From: Brenneria nigrifluens DSM 30175 = ATCC 13028
Lineage (GTDB): Bacteria > Pseudomonadota > Gammaproteobacteria > Enterobacterales > Enterobacteriaceae
Direction: 5' to 3'
Length of the DNA stretch: 64,000 nucleotides
Assembly (NCBI RefSeq): GCF_005484965.1
Contig: NZ_CP034036.1
Coordinates: 2,604,001-2,668,000, forward strand
The position numbers and the translations under genes were made by a program. Shown here piece after piece: positions 38,414 to 47,427 of this stretch (within the stretch, counting starts at the first letter, position 1; each line of letters opens with the position of its first letter). Below the pieces are notes generated by a model. The model was not told the DNA's origin and did no database searches. It saw only the letters and a program-made list of their open reading frames with translations.

Positions 38414-39514
38414 ATGCAAAACATGAACGTATCGCTGAATGATCAAAACACAGTGGTTAACTCAAACGTCGCGCTGTTTGATTCTCAGTATCTGAACGCC
38501 ATCAGCGCATTCGCACAGATTATGGCTCAGGGGGCAGCTACAGTCCCCGCCCACTTGCAGGGCAATCAAGCTGACTGCATGGCAGTGGCAATGCAAGCCG
38601 CGCAGTGGCAGATGAACCCGTTTGCGGTCGCGCAGAAAACACATCTGATTAATGGCGTGCTGGGTTATGAAGCGCAACTGGTTAACGCGGTGATTTCGCG
38701 CAGCGGCGTTTTGTCCAACCGGTTTGAATACGAATGGTTTGGCCCCTGGGAAAAAATTATCGGGCGCTTTGCGATCCGTAAAAACGATAAAGGGAAAGAA
38801 TACCGGGTTCCTGGCTGGAGTCTGGCCGATGAGGAAGGTATTGGGATCAGGATACGGGCGACGCTAAAGGGTGAAGATTCCCCGCGCGAGTTGGAATTGT
38901 TTCTTGCCCAGGCTCGCGTACGAAACTCCACGTTATGGGCTGACGACCCCCGCCAGCAGTTGGCATACTTGGCTGTAAAACGTTGGTCCCGGCTTTACTG
39001 CCCAGATGTGATCCTGGGCGTGTACACGCCTGATGAGCTCGAAGAACGGAATGAAAAGGACATCACGCCGGCAAATACGGCACACGTTAGTTTGAAAGAG
39101 ATTGCCGAATCAGCAGCCCCCGGCGGACCGGAAACCACGTCACCCGCGCAGGATTCCGCAAGCAATATTGATGCGCTGGCCGATGAGTTTCGTAATCAGA
39201 TTGATAACGCTAATGACGTGGATCAGGCCAAGGCCATTCGTGCAGATATAGAGACGCAAAAATCAGCCCTCGGCGCCGCGCTATTCACCGAGTTGAAAAA
39301 CAAGGCTGTGCAGCGTTATCACTTGGTCAATGCCCGCAACAGTATCGAAGCGGAGATCAACTCCCTGCCTCGACCTGACGAACCCGGGGCGACGGAAAGA
39401 TTCGCTGCGCTGGAAAAGAAATTGGCCGCGGCAAAGCGCCACCTCGGCGACGAGCTGTACGATCAGTTCAGTATCACTCTGTGCGATATGAAGCCGGAAT
39501 ATATCGCCAGTTAA
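38414..39514 (+). CDS. recT: RecT single-strand annealing protein
   Basis: A 366-aa protein from ATG 38414 (GGGGGTAGCT upstream). Core RecT motifs: QAAQWQMNPFAVAQKTHLING, GYEAQLVNAVI, EWFGPWEKIIGRF and QLAYLAVKRWSRLYCPDVILGVYT. It anneals single strands produced by RecE. The C-terminal 120 residues are an extra helical, acidic region. Encoded 10 bp after recE. Confidence 0.9.
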   Translation: MQNMNVSLNDQNTVVNSNVALFDSQYLNAISAFAQIMAQGAATVPAHLQGNQADCMAVAMQAAQWQMNPFAVAQKTHLINGVLGYEAQLVNAVISRSGVLSNRFEYEWFGPWEKIIGRFAIRKNDKGKEYRVPGWSLADEEGIGIRIRATLKGEDSPRELELFLAQARVRNSTLWADDPRQQLAYLAVKRWSRLYCPDVILGVYTPDELEERNEKDITPANTAHVSLKEIAESAAPGGPETTSPAQDSASNIDALADEFRNQIDNANDVDQAKAIRADIETQKSALGAALFTELKNKAVQRYHLVNARNSIEAEINSLPRPDEPGATERFAALEKKLAAAKRHLGDELYDQFSITLCDMKPEYIAS

Positions 39515-39602
39515 GATCCCGGGAGGCTCTCGCCTCCCACACCAAACTGATATTAGAAAATCTAAATCACCGAAAATAATTGAGTAACGTAATGAGGCAC
39601 CC

Positions 39603-39872
39603 ATGGGAAAACTCATCACACTGAACGAATGGTGCGATCGTCACTATTCGGGCAACCAACCAACAATACAAACTTTGCAGCGTTGGGCCAGAGCCGGGAA
39701 GATTTATCCCGCCCCGGAAAAGCATGGGCGAGAATATCGCGTACGCGAGGACGCCGTATTTATCAACCCTAAAGACTATAAGTTATCCCGCCGAATAATC
39801 GCGGAAAACAGAGGTTTTAATTCGGATCTTGTGAGGAAGGTTATCAATGGCAAAAAGGCCAGCGAGGTATGA
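39603..39872 (+). CDS. xis: Excisionase
   Basis: An 89-aa protein starting MGKLITLNEWCDRHYSGNQP. TIQTLQRWARAGKIYPAPEKHGREYRV is the MerR-like winged helix of lambda-type excisionases. It overlaps int by 26 bp, the standard xis-int layout, and directs prophage excision. Confidence 0.9.
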   Translation: MGKLITLNEWCDRHYSGNQPTIQTLQRWARAGKIYPAPEKHGREYRVREDAVFINPKDYKLSRRIIAENRGFNSDLVRKVINGKKASEV

Positions 39873-40935
39873 TGCCAACCTGCCGAAGAATTTAACGTAT
39901 AGGCGTCGTGAAAAATCATTCTATTGGCGTAATCCATTAACCGATCAAGAATTCTCTTTAGGACGAATATCACGCAAGGACGCAATCGGGCAGGCTATAG
40001 AAGCAAATCATTATATTGAACAAAATTATGCTCCTATTGTTTTGCTGGAGAAACTACAAGACACAAAAGATGTTGTTATTACTATTGCTGAATGGCTGGA
40101 GCGTTACGATGTAATTATCAAGAGACGAGATTTGGCAGAAAATACTTATAAGATCCGATCTGGTCAGATAACGACAATTCGACAAGCGTTTGGGGATAAG
40201 GCTTTAAAAGACGTCACAACAAAGGATATAGCAGGATTTCTGGAGATATATTTTAAGCAAGGCAAGCTATCAATGGCGGGAGGTTTGCGCGCCGTTCTCT
40301 CTGATATTTTTCGCGAAGCTATTGTTGAAGGACATATAGAAAATAATCCCGTAGCGCCAACCAGAGTCCCAGCCAGTGAAGTAAAGCGGGAGCGCTTAGA
40401 ACTGGAACAGTATATAGCCATTCGCCAAGCCGCCAAACATCAGCCAGCATGGTTTGGCCTATCTATGGATCTGGCTCTTGTCACGGGACAACGGCGAGAG
40501 GATGTCACTCAGATGCGCTTCAGCCATATCATTGATGGATGTTTGCTCGTCGAGCAAGGTAAGACGGGTAACAAGCTGGCATTACCAATGGATTTAGGAC
40601 TAAAGGCTATCGGCCCCACTCTTGGAGACGTCATAGAACAGTGCCGGATAGCCAGCAAGTCCGATTACTTAATTAGCGCCGGCGTCAGAAAAAACAGCCC
40701 TGACGGGATGATAAATCCCGACAGCCTCACGAAAGGGTTTGTCAAAGCGAGGAAAGCCACGGGCATCAGTTTTGATGATAGCCCGCCTCCCTTTCATGAG
40801 ATAAGAAGCCTTGCTGGCCGGCTCTACGAAAAGGAACGAGGAAAAGAGTTTGCTCAGAAGCTACTCGGCCACAAATCAGCCAAAATGACAGAAAAATACC
40901 TAGATACAAGAGGGAAAGAATACACTTATCTGTAA
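39847..40935 (+). CDS. int: Phage integrase (tyrosine recombinase)
   Basis: A 362-aa lambda-type integrase. Residues 1-60 are the arm-binding domain (NLTYRRREKSFYWRNPLTDQ). The catalytic residues are visible: Arg in VTGQRREDV, Lys in EQGKTGNK, HEIR, LLGHKS and the Tyr in TEKYLDTRG. It lies at the end of the prophage beside host sdsR, which fixes the attachment site there. Confidence 0.95.
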   Translation: MAKRPARYDANLPKNLTYRRREKSFYWRNPLTDQEFSLGRISRKDAIGQAIEANHYIEQNYAPIVLLEKLQDTKDVVITIAEWLERYDVIIKRRDLAENTYKIRSGQITTIRQAFGDKALKDVTTKDIAGFLEIYFKQGKLSMAGGLRAVLSDIFREAIVEGHIENNPVAPTRVPASEVKRERLELEQYIAIRQAAKHQPAWFGLSMDLALVTGQRREDVTQMRFSHIIDGCLLVEQGKTGNKLALPMDLGLKAIGPTLGDVIEQCRIASKSDYLISAGVRKNSPDGMINPDSLTKGFVKARKATGISFDDSPPPFHEIRSLAGRLYEKERGKEFAQKLLGHKSAKMTEKYLDTRGKEYTYL

Positions 40936-40950
40936 AAAACCGAATATCGA

Positions 40951-40980
40951 TTTTCGGGGGAATTTCGGGATTTTTCGGGA
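40951..40980. repeat. Triple TTTCGGG direct repeats, possible Int arm sites
   Basis: TTTTCGGGG, TTTCGGGA and TTTTCGGGA occur every 10 bp, 15-45 bp after int. Their regular one-turn spacing near the attachment end suggests arm-type integrase sites. Confidence 0.5.
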
Positions 40981-41013
40981 TCACTAAAATAAAATAATTA
41001 AATATCAATAAGT

Positions 41014-41118
41014 TAAAAAAAGACCGAATACGATTCCTGTATCCGGTCTAGGGAAATGGCTCTTGGGAGAGAGCCGTGCGCTAAAAGTTGGCATTTATAC
41101 AAGCTGAACAAGCCTTGT
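41014..41118 (-). ncRNA. sdsR: SdsR (RyeB) small RNA
   Basis: The minus strand reads ATGCCAACTTTTAGCGCACG, then GGCTCTCTCCCAAGAGCC and the terminator stem GACCGGATAC/GTATTCGGTC with a T-run, which I recognise as SdsR. CTACGCT upstream (41122-41130 region) resembles a sigma-S -10 element, in agreement with stationary-phase control in E. coli. SdsR is an Hfq-dependent regulator. It is complete here although the prophage starts right at its 3' end. Confidence 0.9.
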
Positions 41119-41253
41119 CACCTAAGCGTAGCCAACTCCCTTGCATTTTCCAGTTTTCGTTCATTTGCAATTATCAAAAATGGAACAGAATTCACACCTT
41201 ATCGCAACCATTAAAAGCCGGTAAATTAACATTTAATCAAGAAATCAATCACT

Positions 41254-41610
41254 TTATGACTTAGCATCCGGATCGCAGAGCTGTTCGGCCCGTTCGACAA
41301 AAGGCTGTAAGCTTTTCTTCTGCCCGGGTTGCTTGGGGTCATCCAACCAGATGGCGTCTATCGGCTGGGCATTGACCATACCGGCTTTCATTTGCGCAGT
41401 AGCGGCCTCGTTAAGAGGATATTGCATCAACGTCCCGGTATGCAGGGCATACAGCGCTTTGCCTGGCCGGCAAATAAGCTGAACCTCTTCCCGCGTGAAC
41501 GCCCAGGCTTCTCCGTATTGCAAACGGCTTATATTCGCCAGCCTGGCGGCGGAAAAGGCATTCACGGACAGTGAAGCGAGAATCAGCAATAACAATAATT
41601 TCTTCATCAT
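41254..41610 (-). CDS. yebY: YebY family periplasmic protein (DUF2511)
   Basis: A 118-aa protein from ATG 41610 with AGGA upstream. MMKKLLLLLILASLSVNAFS is a signal peptide. The mature part has GEAWAFTREEVQLICRPGKALY and FVERAEQLC, matching YebY, with a conserved Cys pair. Its place beside sdsR is the E. coli order. Function unclear, possibly metal-related in the periplasm. Confidence 0.9.
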   Translation of the reverse strand: MMKKLLLLLILASLSVNAFSAARLANISRLQYGEAWAFTREEVQLICRPGKALYALHTGTLMQYPLNEAATAQMKAGMVNAQPIDAIWLDDPKQPGQKKSLQPFVERAEQLCDPDAKS

Positions 41611-41860
41611 GTTGTTCCTGAGCACGATTATTCAGGCGCTTACGCCCCGTTGCAGCGGCACGATTATCCAGCTCGAAAGCAGAATTCATACCATATAAAA
41701 CAGAGGGTTACTATATAGCCGCTAGCGGCGATCATAACGATAGTGCCGCATGAAGTCGAGGGGGAAAGTATAACGTTAAGGTTGCGTCACGGCAGGACAA
41801 TGCGCTCGTTCAACCGATACGCATTGCCGCTATGCCGGGGTTTCGGTCAGCCTGAAGAAC

Positions 41861-42376
41861 TCAGGCCGTTGCGCCAGTGGAGACATTTGCCGCCATTTTT
41901 TTCAGATCCTGATCGATAAAGAACAGACCGCCTTCGCTGGTATTGACCAGGGCCAGTTTATCCAGGATAGATCTGAACAGTTTTTCTTCTTCATGCTGTT
42001 CGGCCACATACCATTGCAGGAAGTTAAACGTCGAATAATCCTGTAGCGCCATTGCGGCGTGGGCCAGTTGGTTAATTTTGCCGGTGATCAGTTGCTCATG
42101 TTCATAGGTGAGTTTGAATACGTCTGCCAGCGACGTAAACTCTACCGGCGGTGCGGCAATAGCGCCTAATATCGGCATACTGCCGGTGTCATCCAGATAG
42201 TTGAACAGACGCTGCATATGCTCCATCTCTTCCTGAGAATGGGTTTTCAAAAATGCGGAAGCGCCTTCAAAGCCTTTATCGCCGCACCAGGCGCTCATCT
42301 GTAAATATAAATTAGCGGAATAAAACTCCAGGTTAAGCTGCTCGTTCAATTTTTCGATCATTTCTTTTTTTAACAT
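41861..42376 (-). CDS. ftnA: Non-heme ferritin FtnA
   Basis: A 171-aa ferritin from ATG 42376 (AAGGAATGACT upstream). EMIEKLNEQLNLEFYSANLY and HSQEEMEHMQRLFNYL hold the ferroxidase ligands; EQHEEEKLFRSILDKL is the fourth helix. It stores iron in the cytoplasm as a 24-mer. The AT-rich upstream region fits the H-NS/Fur control known for ftnA in E. coli. Confidence 0.95.
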   Translation of the reverse strand: MLKKEMIEKLNEQLNLEFYSANLYLQMSAWCGDKGFEGASAFLKTHSQEEMEHMQRLFNYLDDTGSMPILGAIAAPPVEFTSLADVFKLTYEHEQLITGKINQLAHAAMALQDYSTFNFLQWYVAEQHEEEKLFRSILDKLALVNTSEGGLFFIDQDLKKMAANVSTGATA

Positions 42377-42399
42377 AGTCATTCCTTATTTCTCAGGCA

Positions 42400-42700
42400 G
42401 GTAAATGCATCTTACGCTTATTATGCCTGAATAATAAAAATAAAAACATCTCATTAACCAAATTAACAAGTAATTATTTTTTCGTTTTAAATCATATAAT
42501 TAAATATTGTTTAATTGATACTAATTTTCATTTTCAATAAATAATTTGTTATTGTTATTGAGAATTATTTTTATTATCACAAAGAATGGAAAATATAATT
42601 GAACCCGTTTTGTGTCCACGACTGTCAGGCAGCATCTTGCCATTTTCCCGGCGCTGTTTTACCTTGACGCACAGAATACGGTAATCGATATGCAGGAGAA
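42400..42700. promoter_or_regulatory. AT-rich ftnA upstream region with Fur-like site
   Basis: About 300 bp of strongly AT-rich sequence between ftnA and holE. TTATTGAGAATTATTTTTA at 42555-42573 resembles a Fur box. In E. coli Fur displaces H-NS upstream of ftnA; the same arrangement is possible here. Nothing else coding is visible. Confidence 0.4.
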
Positions 42701-42706
42701 AACCAC

Positions 42707-42937
42707 ATGGGACATAATTTGGCCGATCTGCCCAAAGAAGAGATGGACAAGATTAATGTGGATCTGGCCGCGTCGGGCGTTGCCTTTAAAGAACGCTATA
42801 ACATGCCGGTTATCCCTGAGGTGGTAGAGCGGGAACAGCCGGAGCATCTGCGCGGTTATTTCCGTGAGCGCGTCGGCTTTTACCGCCAGCGGTCGCTACA
42901 GTTCTCACGCCTGCCCTATGAGCCTAAATCCAAATAG
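42707..42937 (+). CDS. holE: DNA polymerase III theta subunit HolE
   Basis: A 76-aa protein matching HolE throughout: EEMDKINVDLAASGVAFKER, YNMPVIPEVVEREQPEHLRG and FSRLPYEPKSK. It binds and stabilises the epsilon proofreading subunit. Starts MGHNLADLPK with GGAG upstream. Confidence 0.95.
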   Translation: MGHNLADLPKEEMDKINVDLAASGVAFKERYNMPVIPEVVEREQPEHLRGYFRERVGFYRQRSLQFSRLPYEPKSK

Positions 42938-43049
42938 CGTCCGCCGGCGACACATTTCATCGCGATAAAAAATATTTTATCCTTGCATATGGCACCAAAC
43001 AAGCGGTTAATGGGTTGGTAAGCCAACCTTTTACCAAGCGAGGTCAGAA

Positions 43050-43166
43050 ATGAGTAAAGGAATGGACAGCAAAAAGAACAGCAAGAAAAAACCGCTGAAA
43101 ACCGCCGTTGAAAAGCGCGCGGACAAAAAGGCCAAGAAAGCGCAGCCACAGGCGGATATCACCTAA
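43050..43166 (+). CDS. Lysine-rich 38-aa protein
   Basis: A short frame from ATG 43050 with GAGGTCAGAA upstream: MSKGMDSKKNSK, then Lys/Ala-rich to QADIT. Strongly basic and probably unstructured. It stands alone between holE and ptrB. The good ribosome site and own terminator suggest expression; nucleic-acid or polyanion binding is only a guess. Confidence 0.55.
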   Translation: MSKGMDSKKNSKKKPLKTAVEKRADKKAKKAQPQADIT

Positions 43167-43185
43167 AAGCCAACAATGCTGATCG

Positions 43186-43211
43186 GTAAACCCGCATTAC
43201 AGCGGGTTTAC
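43186..43211. terminator. Bidirectional terminator
   Basis: GTAAACCCGC and GCGGGTTTAC form a 10-bp stem between the convergent lysine-rich gene and ptrB. Confidence 0.7.
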
Positions 43212-43221
43212 TCTCACCACC

Positions 43222-45258
43222 TCAATCGATTTCAAGCACCATCAGCAAGAACGCATACTCCAGCGCAATATCCTCATAATGTTTGAAGCGTCCAGACTTT
43301 CCGCCGTGCCCGGCATCCATATCGGTATACAGCAGCAAAAAACGCTGATCGGTTTTTATTTCCCGCAGCTTGGCCACCCATTTTGCCGGTTCCCAATACT
43401 GAACCTGCGAGTCATGCAATCCGGTGGTAACCAGCATATGCGGATAGCCCTGAGCGGTTACCCCGTCGTACGGGCTGTATTGCCTGATATAGTCATAATA
43501 GCGACGATCGTTCGGATTCCCCCACTCTTCATACTCACCGGTGGTTAGCGGGATGGACTCGTCCAGCATGGTGGTTAGTACGTCGACAAACGGCACCTGC
43601 GCGACGACGCCTTTAAACAGATCCGGCGCAAAATTCACCACCGCGCCCATCAATAAGCCACCCGCGCTGCCGCCCATGGCGAACATTTTTTGCCGATCGC
43701 CATAACCCTTGTCGGCCAGCGCCTGCGATACATCGATAAAGTCGGTAAACGAATGCATTTTATTCAGCAATCGTCCGTCGTCATACCACTGCTGCCCCAG
43801 TTCGCCGCCGCCGCGAATATGCGTCAGCGCAAAGACAAACCCACGGTCCAGCAGGCTAAGCCGGCTGACGCTGAAATCCGCATCCATGCTGCTGCCATAG
43901 GCGCCATAGCCGTAGACCAGAATGGGATTTTGGCCGGGTTTGAAATGTTCGCGGTGATAGACCAGGGAGACCGGGACTTCAACGCCGTCGCGGGCGGTAA
44001 TCCACAAACGTTCGCTGCAATAATTATCCGCGCTAAAGTCCTTCACTTCCGCCTGTTTGAGCAACCGTTGCCGGCCGGTATCCATATTCAATTCAAAGAG
44101 CGAACTCGGGGTGGTCATGGACGCGTAGCCGTAGCGCAGCAGCGCGGTTTCCGGCGTTGGGTTATACGACAGCCAGGTAACGTAGCTGGCGTCATTGAAG
44201 GTGATGTTTTTCTCTTCCCGCGTCTGCCAGTTAATTTGCCGCAGGCTGGTAAGTCCCCGCTCCCTTTCCTCCACCACCAGCCAGTCGCGAAACAGCTCGA
44301 AACCTTCAATAACGCGCTGCTCCCGCGGCGCAATCAGCGTTTCCAGGCTACCTTCCCCTGCTTCCAGCGTTCGATACAGACCAAAGTTTTTTCCTTCCCG
44401 GTTGGAGCGCAGGTAAAAGGCGTCCCGATAGTGGTCGACGCCATACTCGTGATCTTTACGCCGGGGGATAAACACCTGCGGCGCGGCGTCATGGCGCGCC
44501 GCGTCGATCAGCAGCACCTCGGTTGTGGTGGTGCTGCTAAGGTAAACGATGATATAACGTTCCGAGGTCGTCTTGCCCAGGCTGACGTAATAGGTATCAT
44601 CCTTCTCCTCATACACCAGTTCATCGGCCGCCGGATCGTTTCCCAGCCGATGGCGATAAACCTGATACGGCAATAAGGTTTGCGGATGTTTGCGCACGTA
44701 ATAAAGCATGCCGGAGTCAGCCGACCACTCCGCCCCGGAGGAGACCTTTTCAATAACGTCGGGCAACCACTCGCCGCTGCGCAGATCGCGAAACCGAATG
44801 TCGTACTGCCGGCGGGACAGAAAATCCTCCGACAACACCAACAGCTGATTATCCGGGCTAACCTCCAGCGTCCCCAGGCTATAAAACTCATGATTCTCCG
44901 CCCGCTGATTGCCGTCCAGCAGCGTCTCCCATTCATCCGTCACGCTTTCGGGCTGGCGACGATAGATGGGATATTCTTTGCCCGGCTCATAGCGGCTCTG
45001 GTAACGGTAACCCTTTCTGACGTAGGGAACCGACATATCCTCCGATGGTATCCGGTTGACCATTTCGTCATACAACGACTGTTTCAGCCCGTCATAAGGC
45101 GCCATCACCTCGCGGCTGTAGCGGTTCTCCTGATGCAGATAGGCCAGCACGTCAGGATCGCTACGCTGGTCGTCGCGCAGCCAATAGTAGTTATCGATGC
45201 GTGTATCATTATGAACGGTCAGCGGATGGGGTCTTTTTGCTGCTTGCGGTGCTGTCAT
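43222..45258 (-). CDS. ptrB: Oligopeptidase B
   Basis: A 678-aa cytoplasmic serine peptidase of the prolyl oligopeptidase family, close to the usual length. The N-terminal beta-propeller begins HNDTRIDNYYWLRDD. The catalytic domain has YGAYGSSMDADFS, MGGSAGGLLMGAV with the nucleophilic Ser, the Asp after TTGLHDSQVQYWEPAKW, and His in DAGHGGKSGR. It cleaves short peptides after Arg or Lys. Confidence 0.95.
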   Translation of the reverse strand: MTAPQAAKRPHPLTVHNDTRIDNYYWLRDDQRSDPDVLAYLHQENRYSREVMAPYDGLKQSLYDEMVNRIPSEDMSVPYVRKGYRYQSRYEPGKEYPIYRRQPESVTDEWETLLDGNQRAENHEFYSLGTLEVSPDNQLLVLSEDFLSRRQYDIRFRDLRSGEWLPDVIEKVSSGAEWSADSGMLYYVRKHPQTLLPYQVYRHRLGNDPAADELVYEEKDDTYYVSLGKTTSERYIIVYLSSTTTTEVLLIDAARHDAAPQVFIPRRKDHEYGVDHYRDAFYLRSNREGKNFGLYRTLEAGEGSLETLIAPREQRVIEGFELFRDWLVVEERERGLTSLRQINWQTREEKNITFNDASYVTWLSYNPTPETALLRYGYASMTTPSSLFELNMDTGRQRLLKQAEVKDFSADNYCSERLWITARDGVEVPVSLVYHREHFKPGQNPILVYGYGAYGSSMDADFSVSRLSLLDRGFVFALTHIRGGGELGQQWYDDGRLLNKMHSFTDFIDVSQALADKGYGDRQKMFAMGGSAGGLLMGAVVNFAPDLFKGVVAQVPFVDVLTTMLDESIPLTTGEYEEWGNPNDRRYYDYIRQYSPYDGVTAQGYPHMLVTTGLHDSQVQYWEPAKWVAKLREIKTDQRFLLLYTDMDAGHGGKSGRFKHYEDIALEYAFLLMVLEID

Positions 45259-45363
45259 GTTATTCAGGTCCTTGGTTCGTGAATAAAAAGAGTGGCACGA
45301 TTCCCGTCCGATGCCAAGTCACGGCGGCGTTTTCCCTACCGCGCCGCATGGCCTCGGATGCGT

Positions 45364-45386
45364 ACGCAAACGTTTTCGTTTATACT
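45364..45386 (+). promoter_or_regulatory. PurR box and -10 of purT
   Basis: ACGCAAACGTTTTCGT (45364-45379) matches the PurR operator; TATACT follows at 45381-45386. PurR with purine corepressor would block purT transcription. Confidence 0.85.
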
Positions 45387-45421
45387 GCGCCCATTTTTCA
45401 CAACCATATCGGGTATAGGCT

Positions 45422-46600
45422 ATGTTAACGATTGGAACAGCCCTGCGCGCCGACGCCACGCGCGTGATGCTGCTTGGCTCCGGTGAGTTGGGCAAGGAAG
45501 TCGCCATTGAGTGTCAACGTTTGGGTATCGAGGTGATCGCCGTTGATCGCTACGCCGATGCGCCTGCCATGCAGGTTGCCCATCGCAGCCACGTCATTGA
45601 TATGCTGGACGGCGCGGCGTTAAAGGCGTTGGTTGAATCCGAACGCCCTGATTATATCTTGCCCGAGATTGAGGCCATCGCCACCGATATGCTGGTGACG
45701 CTCGAACGGCAAGGCCATCGCGTGGTGCCCTGCGCGCAAGCAACCCGCCTGACGATGAATCGCGAGGGCATTCGCCGCCTGGCGGCCGAAACGCTGGGCG
45801 TGCCGACCTCAAGCTATCGCTTTGCCGACGACGAAACCGGCTTTCATCAGGCGGTGGCGGACATTGGCTACCCCTGTATCGTCAAGCCGGTGATGAGTTC
45901 ATCTGGCAAAGGACAAAGTCTGCTGCGGGAATCCGGTCAGTTGGATAAGGCCTGGCGCTATGCCCAGCAGGGCGGGCGCGCCGGCGGCGGGCGGGTTATC
46001 GTTGAGGGATTAGTCGATTTTGATTTCGAAATCACCCTGCTGACCATCCACGCGGTGGACGGTATTCACTTCTGCGCCCCCATCGGCCACCGTCAGGAGG
46101 ACGGCGACTATCGCGAATCCTGGCAGCCACAGCAAATGAGCCCGCTGGCGCTGGAGCGGGCGCAAAAAATAGCCGCCGAGGTGGTAAAAGCGCTGGGTGG
46201 CTACGGGCTGTTCGGCGTGGAGCTGTTTGTCTGCGGCGACGAGGTTATTTTCAGCGAAGTCTCGCCGCGCCCCCATGATACCGGGATGGTGACGATGATC
46301 TCGCAGGATCTGTCAGAATTTGCCCTGCATGTGCGCGCCTTTCTCGGATTGCCGATCGGCGCCATTCGTCAATACGGCGCCGCGGCCTCCGCGGTGATTC
46401 TTCCGGAGCTGGATAGCCGCAACGTGCGCTATCAGCGGCTGGAGAGCGCCTTGCTCCCCCACACCCAGATCCGCCTGTTCGGCAAACCGGAAATCAGCGG
46501 CAAACGCCGGATGGGCGTGGCGCTGGCAAGCGCGCAAACCAGCGACGATGCCGTTGCGCTGGCGAAAAAAACCGCGGCGGCGGTGAAGGTCAGCGGTTAA
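45422..46600 (+). CDS. purT: Formate-dependent GAR transformylase PurT
   Basis: A 392-aa ATP-grasp enzyme. VMLLGSGELGKEVAIECQRL is the N-terminal nucleotide fold, and KPVMSSSGKGQSLL and GVELFVCGDEVIFSEVSPRPHDTG are the ATP-grasp motifs. It makes formyl-GAR from formate in purine synthesis, the folate-independent route. Confidence 0.95.
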   Translation: MLTIGTALRADATRVMLLGSGELGKEVAIECQRLGIEVIAVDRYADAPAMQVAHRSHVIDMLDGAALKALVESERPDYILPEIEAIATDMLVTLERQGHRVVPCAQATRLTMNREGIRRLAAETLGVPTSSYRFADDETGFHQAVADIGYPCIVKPVMSSSGKGQSLLRESGQLDKAWRYAQQGGRAGGGRVIVEGLVDFDFEITLLTIHAVDGIHFCAPIGHRQEDGDYRESWQPQQMSPLALERAQKIAAEVVKALGGYGLFGVELFVCGDEVIFSEVSPRPHDTGMVTMISQDLSEFALHVRAFLGLPIGAIRQYGAAASAVILPELDSRNVRYQRLESALLPHTQIRLFGKPEISGKRRMGVALASAQTSDDAVALAKKTAAAVKVSG

Positions 46601-46612
46601 GCTCTGTCGAGT

Positions 46613-46648
46613 CGGTATAAAGCCATCCGCGTGGATGGCTTTATACCG
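46613..46648. terminator. Long bidirectional hairpin between purT and eda
   Basis: CGGTATAAAGCCATCC and GGATGGCTTTATACCG form a perfect 16-bp stem with loop GCGT between the convergent genes. Confidence 0.75.
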
Positions 46649-46665
46649 TCGGCAACCTTGTCTTA

Positions 46666-47307
46666 TTATCCTTTCGCCCCGGCTACCGCTTCACGCGCCA
46701 GTTCGGTGATACGCGCATAATCGCCGCTTTCCAGCGCATCGTTCGGCACCAGCCAGGAGCCGCCGACGCACAGTACGCTTTTCAGCGCCAGATAATCACG
46801 GTAGTTGTTGGGCGTAATCCCCCCGGTGGGACAGAAGCGAATTTGCGCGAACGGCCCGGCGATCGCCTGTAACGCTTTAACGCCGCCGTTGGCTTCCGCC
46901 GGGAAGAATTTAAACTCGCGTAAACCGTAATCCATCCCCAGCATCAGTTCAGAGACGGTGCTGATCCCCGGGATCAGCGGGATGCTGCCCTCCGTTGCCG
47001 CCCGCAGCAACGGTTCCGTCAGTCCCGGACTGATGGCGAATTGCGCCCCGGCCTCGGTTACCGCGGCCAGCTGTTGCGGATTGGTTACCGTACCGGCGCC
47101 AACAATCGCTTCAGGCACCGCTTTGGCAATAGCGCGGATAGCGTCTACGGCGCAGTCGGTGCGCAATGTCAGCTCCAGAACGCGAACGCCGCCGGCAACC
47201 AGGGCTTTTGCCATCGGCACCGCATGTTCCAGCTTGTTGACCACGATAACGGGAACCACGGGGCCCGCCGTCAAAATTTGTTCCGCGCTCGTTTGCCAGT
47301 TTTTCAT
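46666..47307 (-). CDS. eda: KDPG/KHG aldolase
   Basis: A 213-aa class I aldolase from ATG 47307 (GGAGATAACTC upstream). VVPVIVVNKLEHAVPMAKAL, the VLELTLRT glutamate segment and REFKFFPAEANGG with the Schiff-base Lys identify Eda. It splits KDPG to pyruvate and glyceraldehyde-3-phosphate. With no edd between zwf and eda, its main input here is probably KDPG from hexuronate and pectin catabolism. Confidence 0.95.
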   Translation of the reverse strand: MKNWQTSAEQILTAGPVVPVIVVNKLEHAVPMAKALVAGGVRVLELTLRTDCAVDAIRAIAKAVPEAIVGAGTVTNPQQLAAVTEAGAQFAISPGLTEPLLRAATEGSIPLIPGISTVSELMLGMDYGLREFKFFPAEANGGVKALQAIAGPFAQIRFCPTGGITPNNYRDYLALKSVLCVGGSWLVPNDALESGDYARITELAREAVAGAKG

Positions 47308-47427
47308 CAAGAGTTATCTCCAGTCATGCCCGCAGGCACCATTAACGATATAGCGCGCCCCTGCCACAGGGGTCTGCATTAGCAGCAGACATCCGACCGC
47401 ACCGTTAGTCACACCGATATAAAACCG

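Noticed and set aside
43690..44676. 328-codon frame opposite ptrB
   Set aside because: Shadow of a high-GC conserved gene; ptrB is certain on the other strand.
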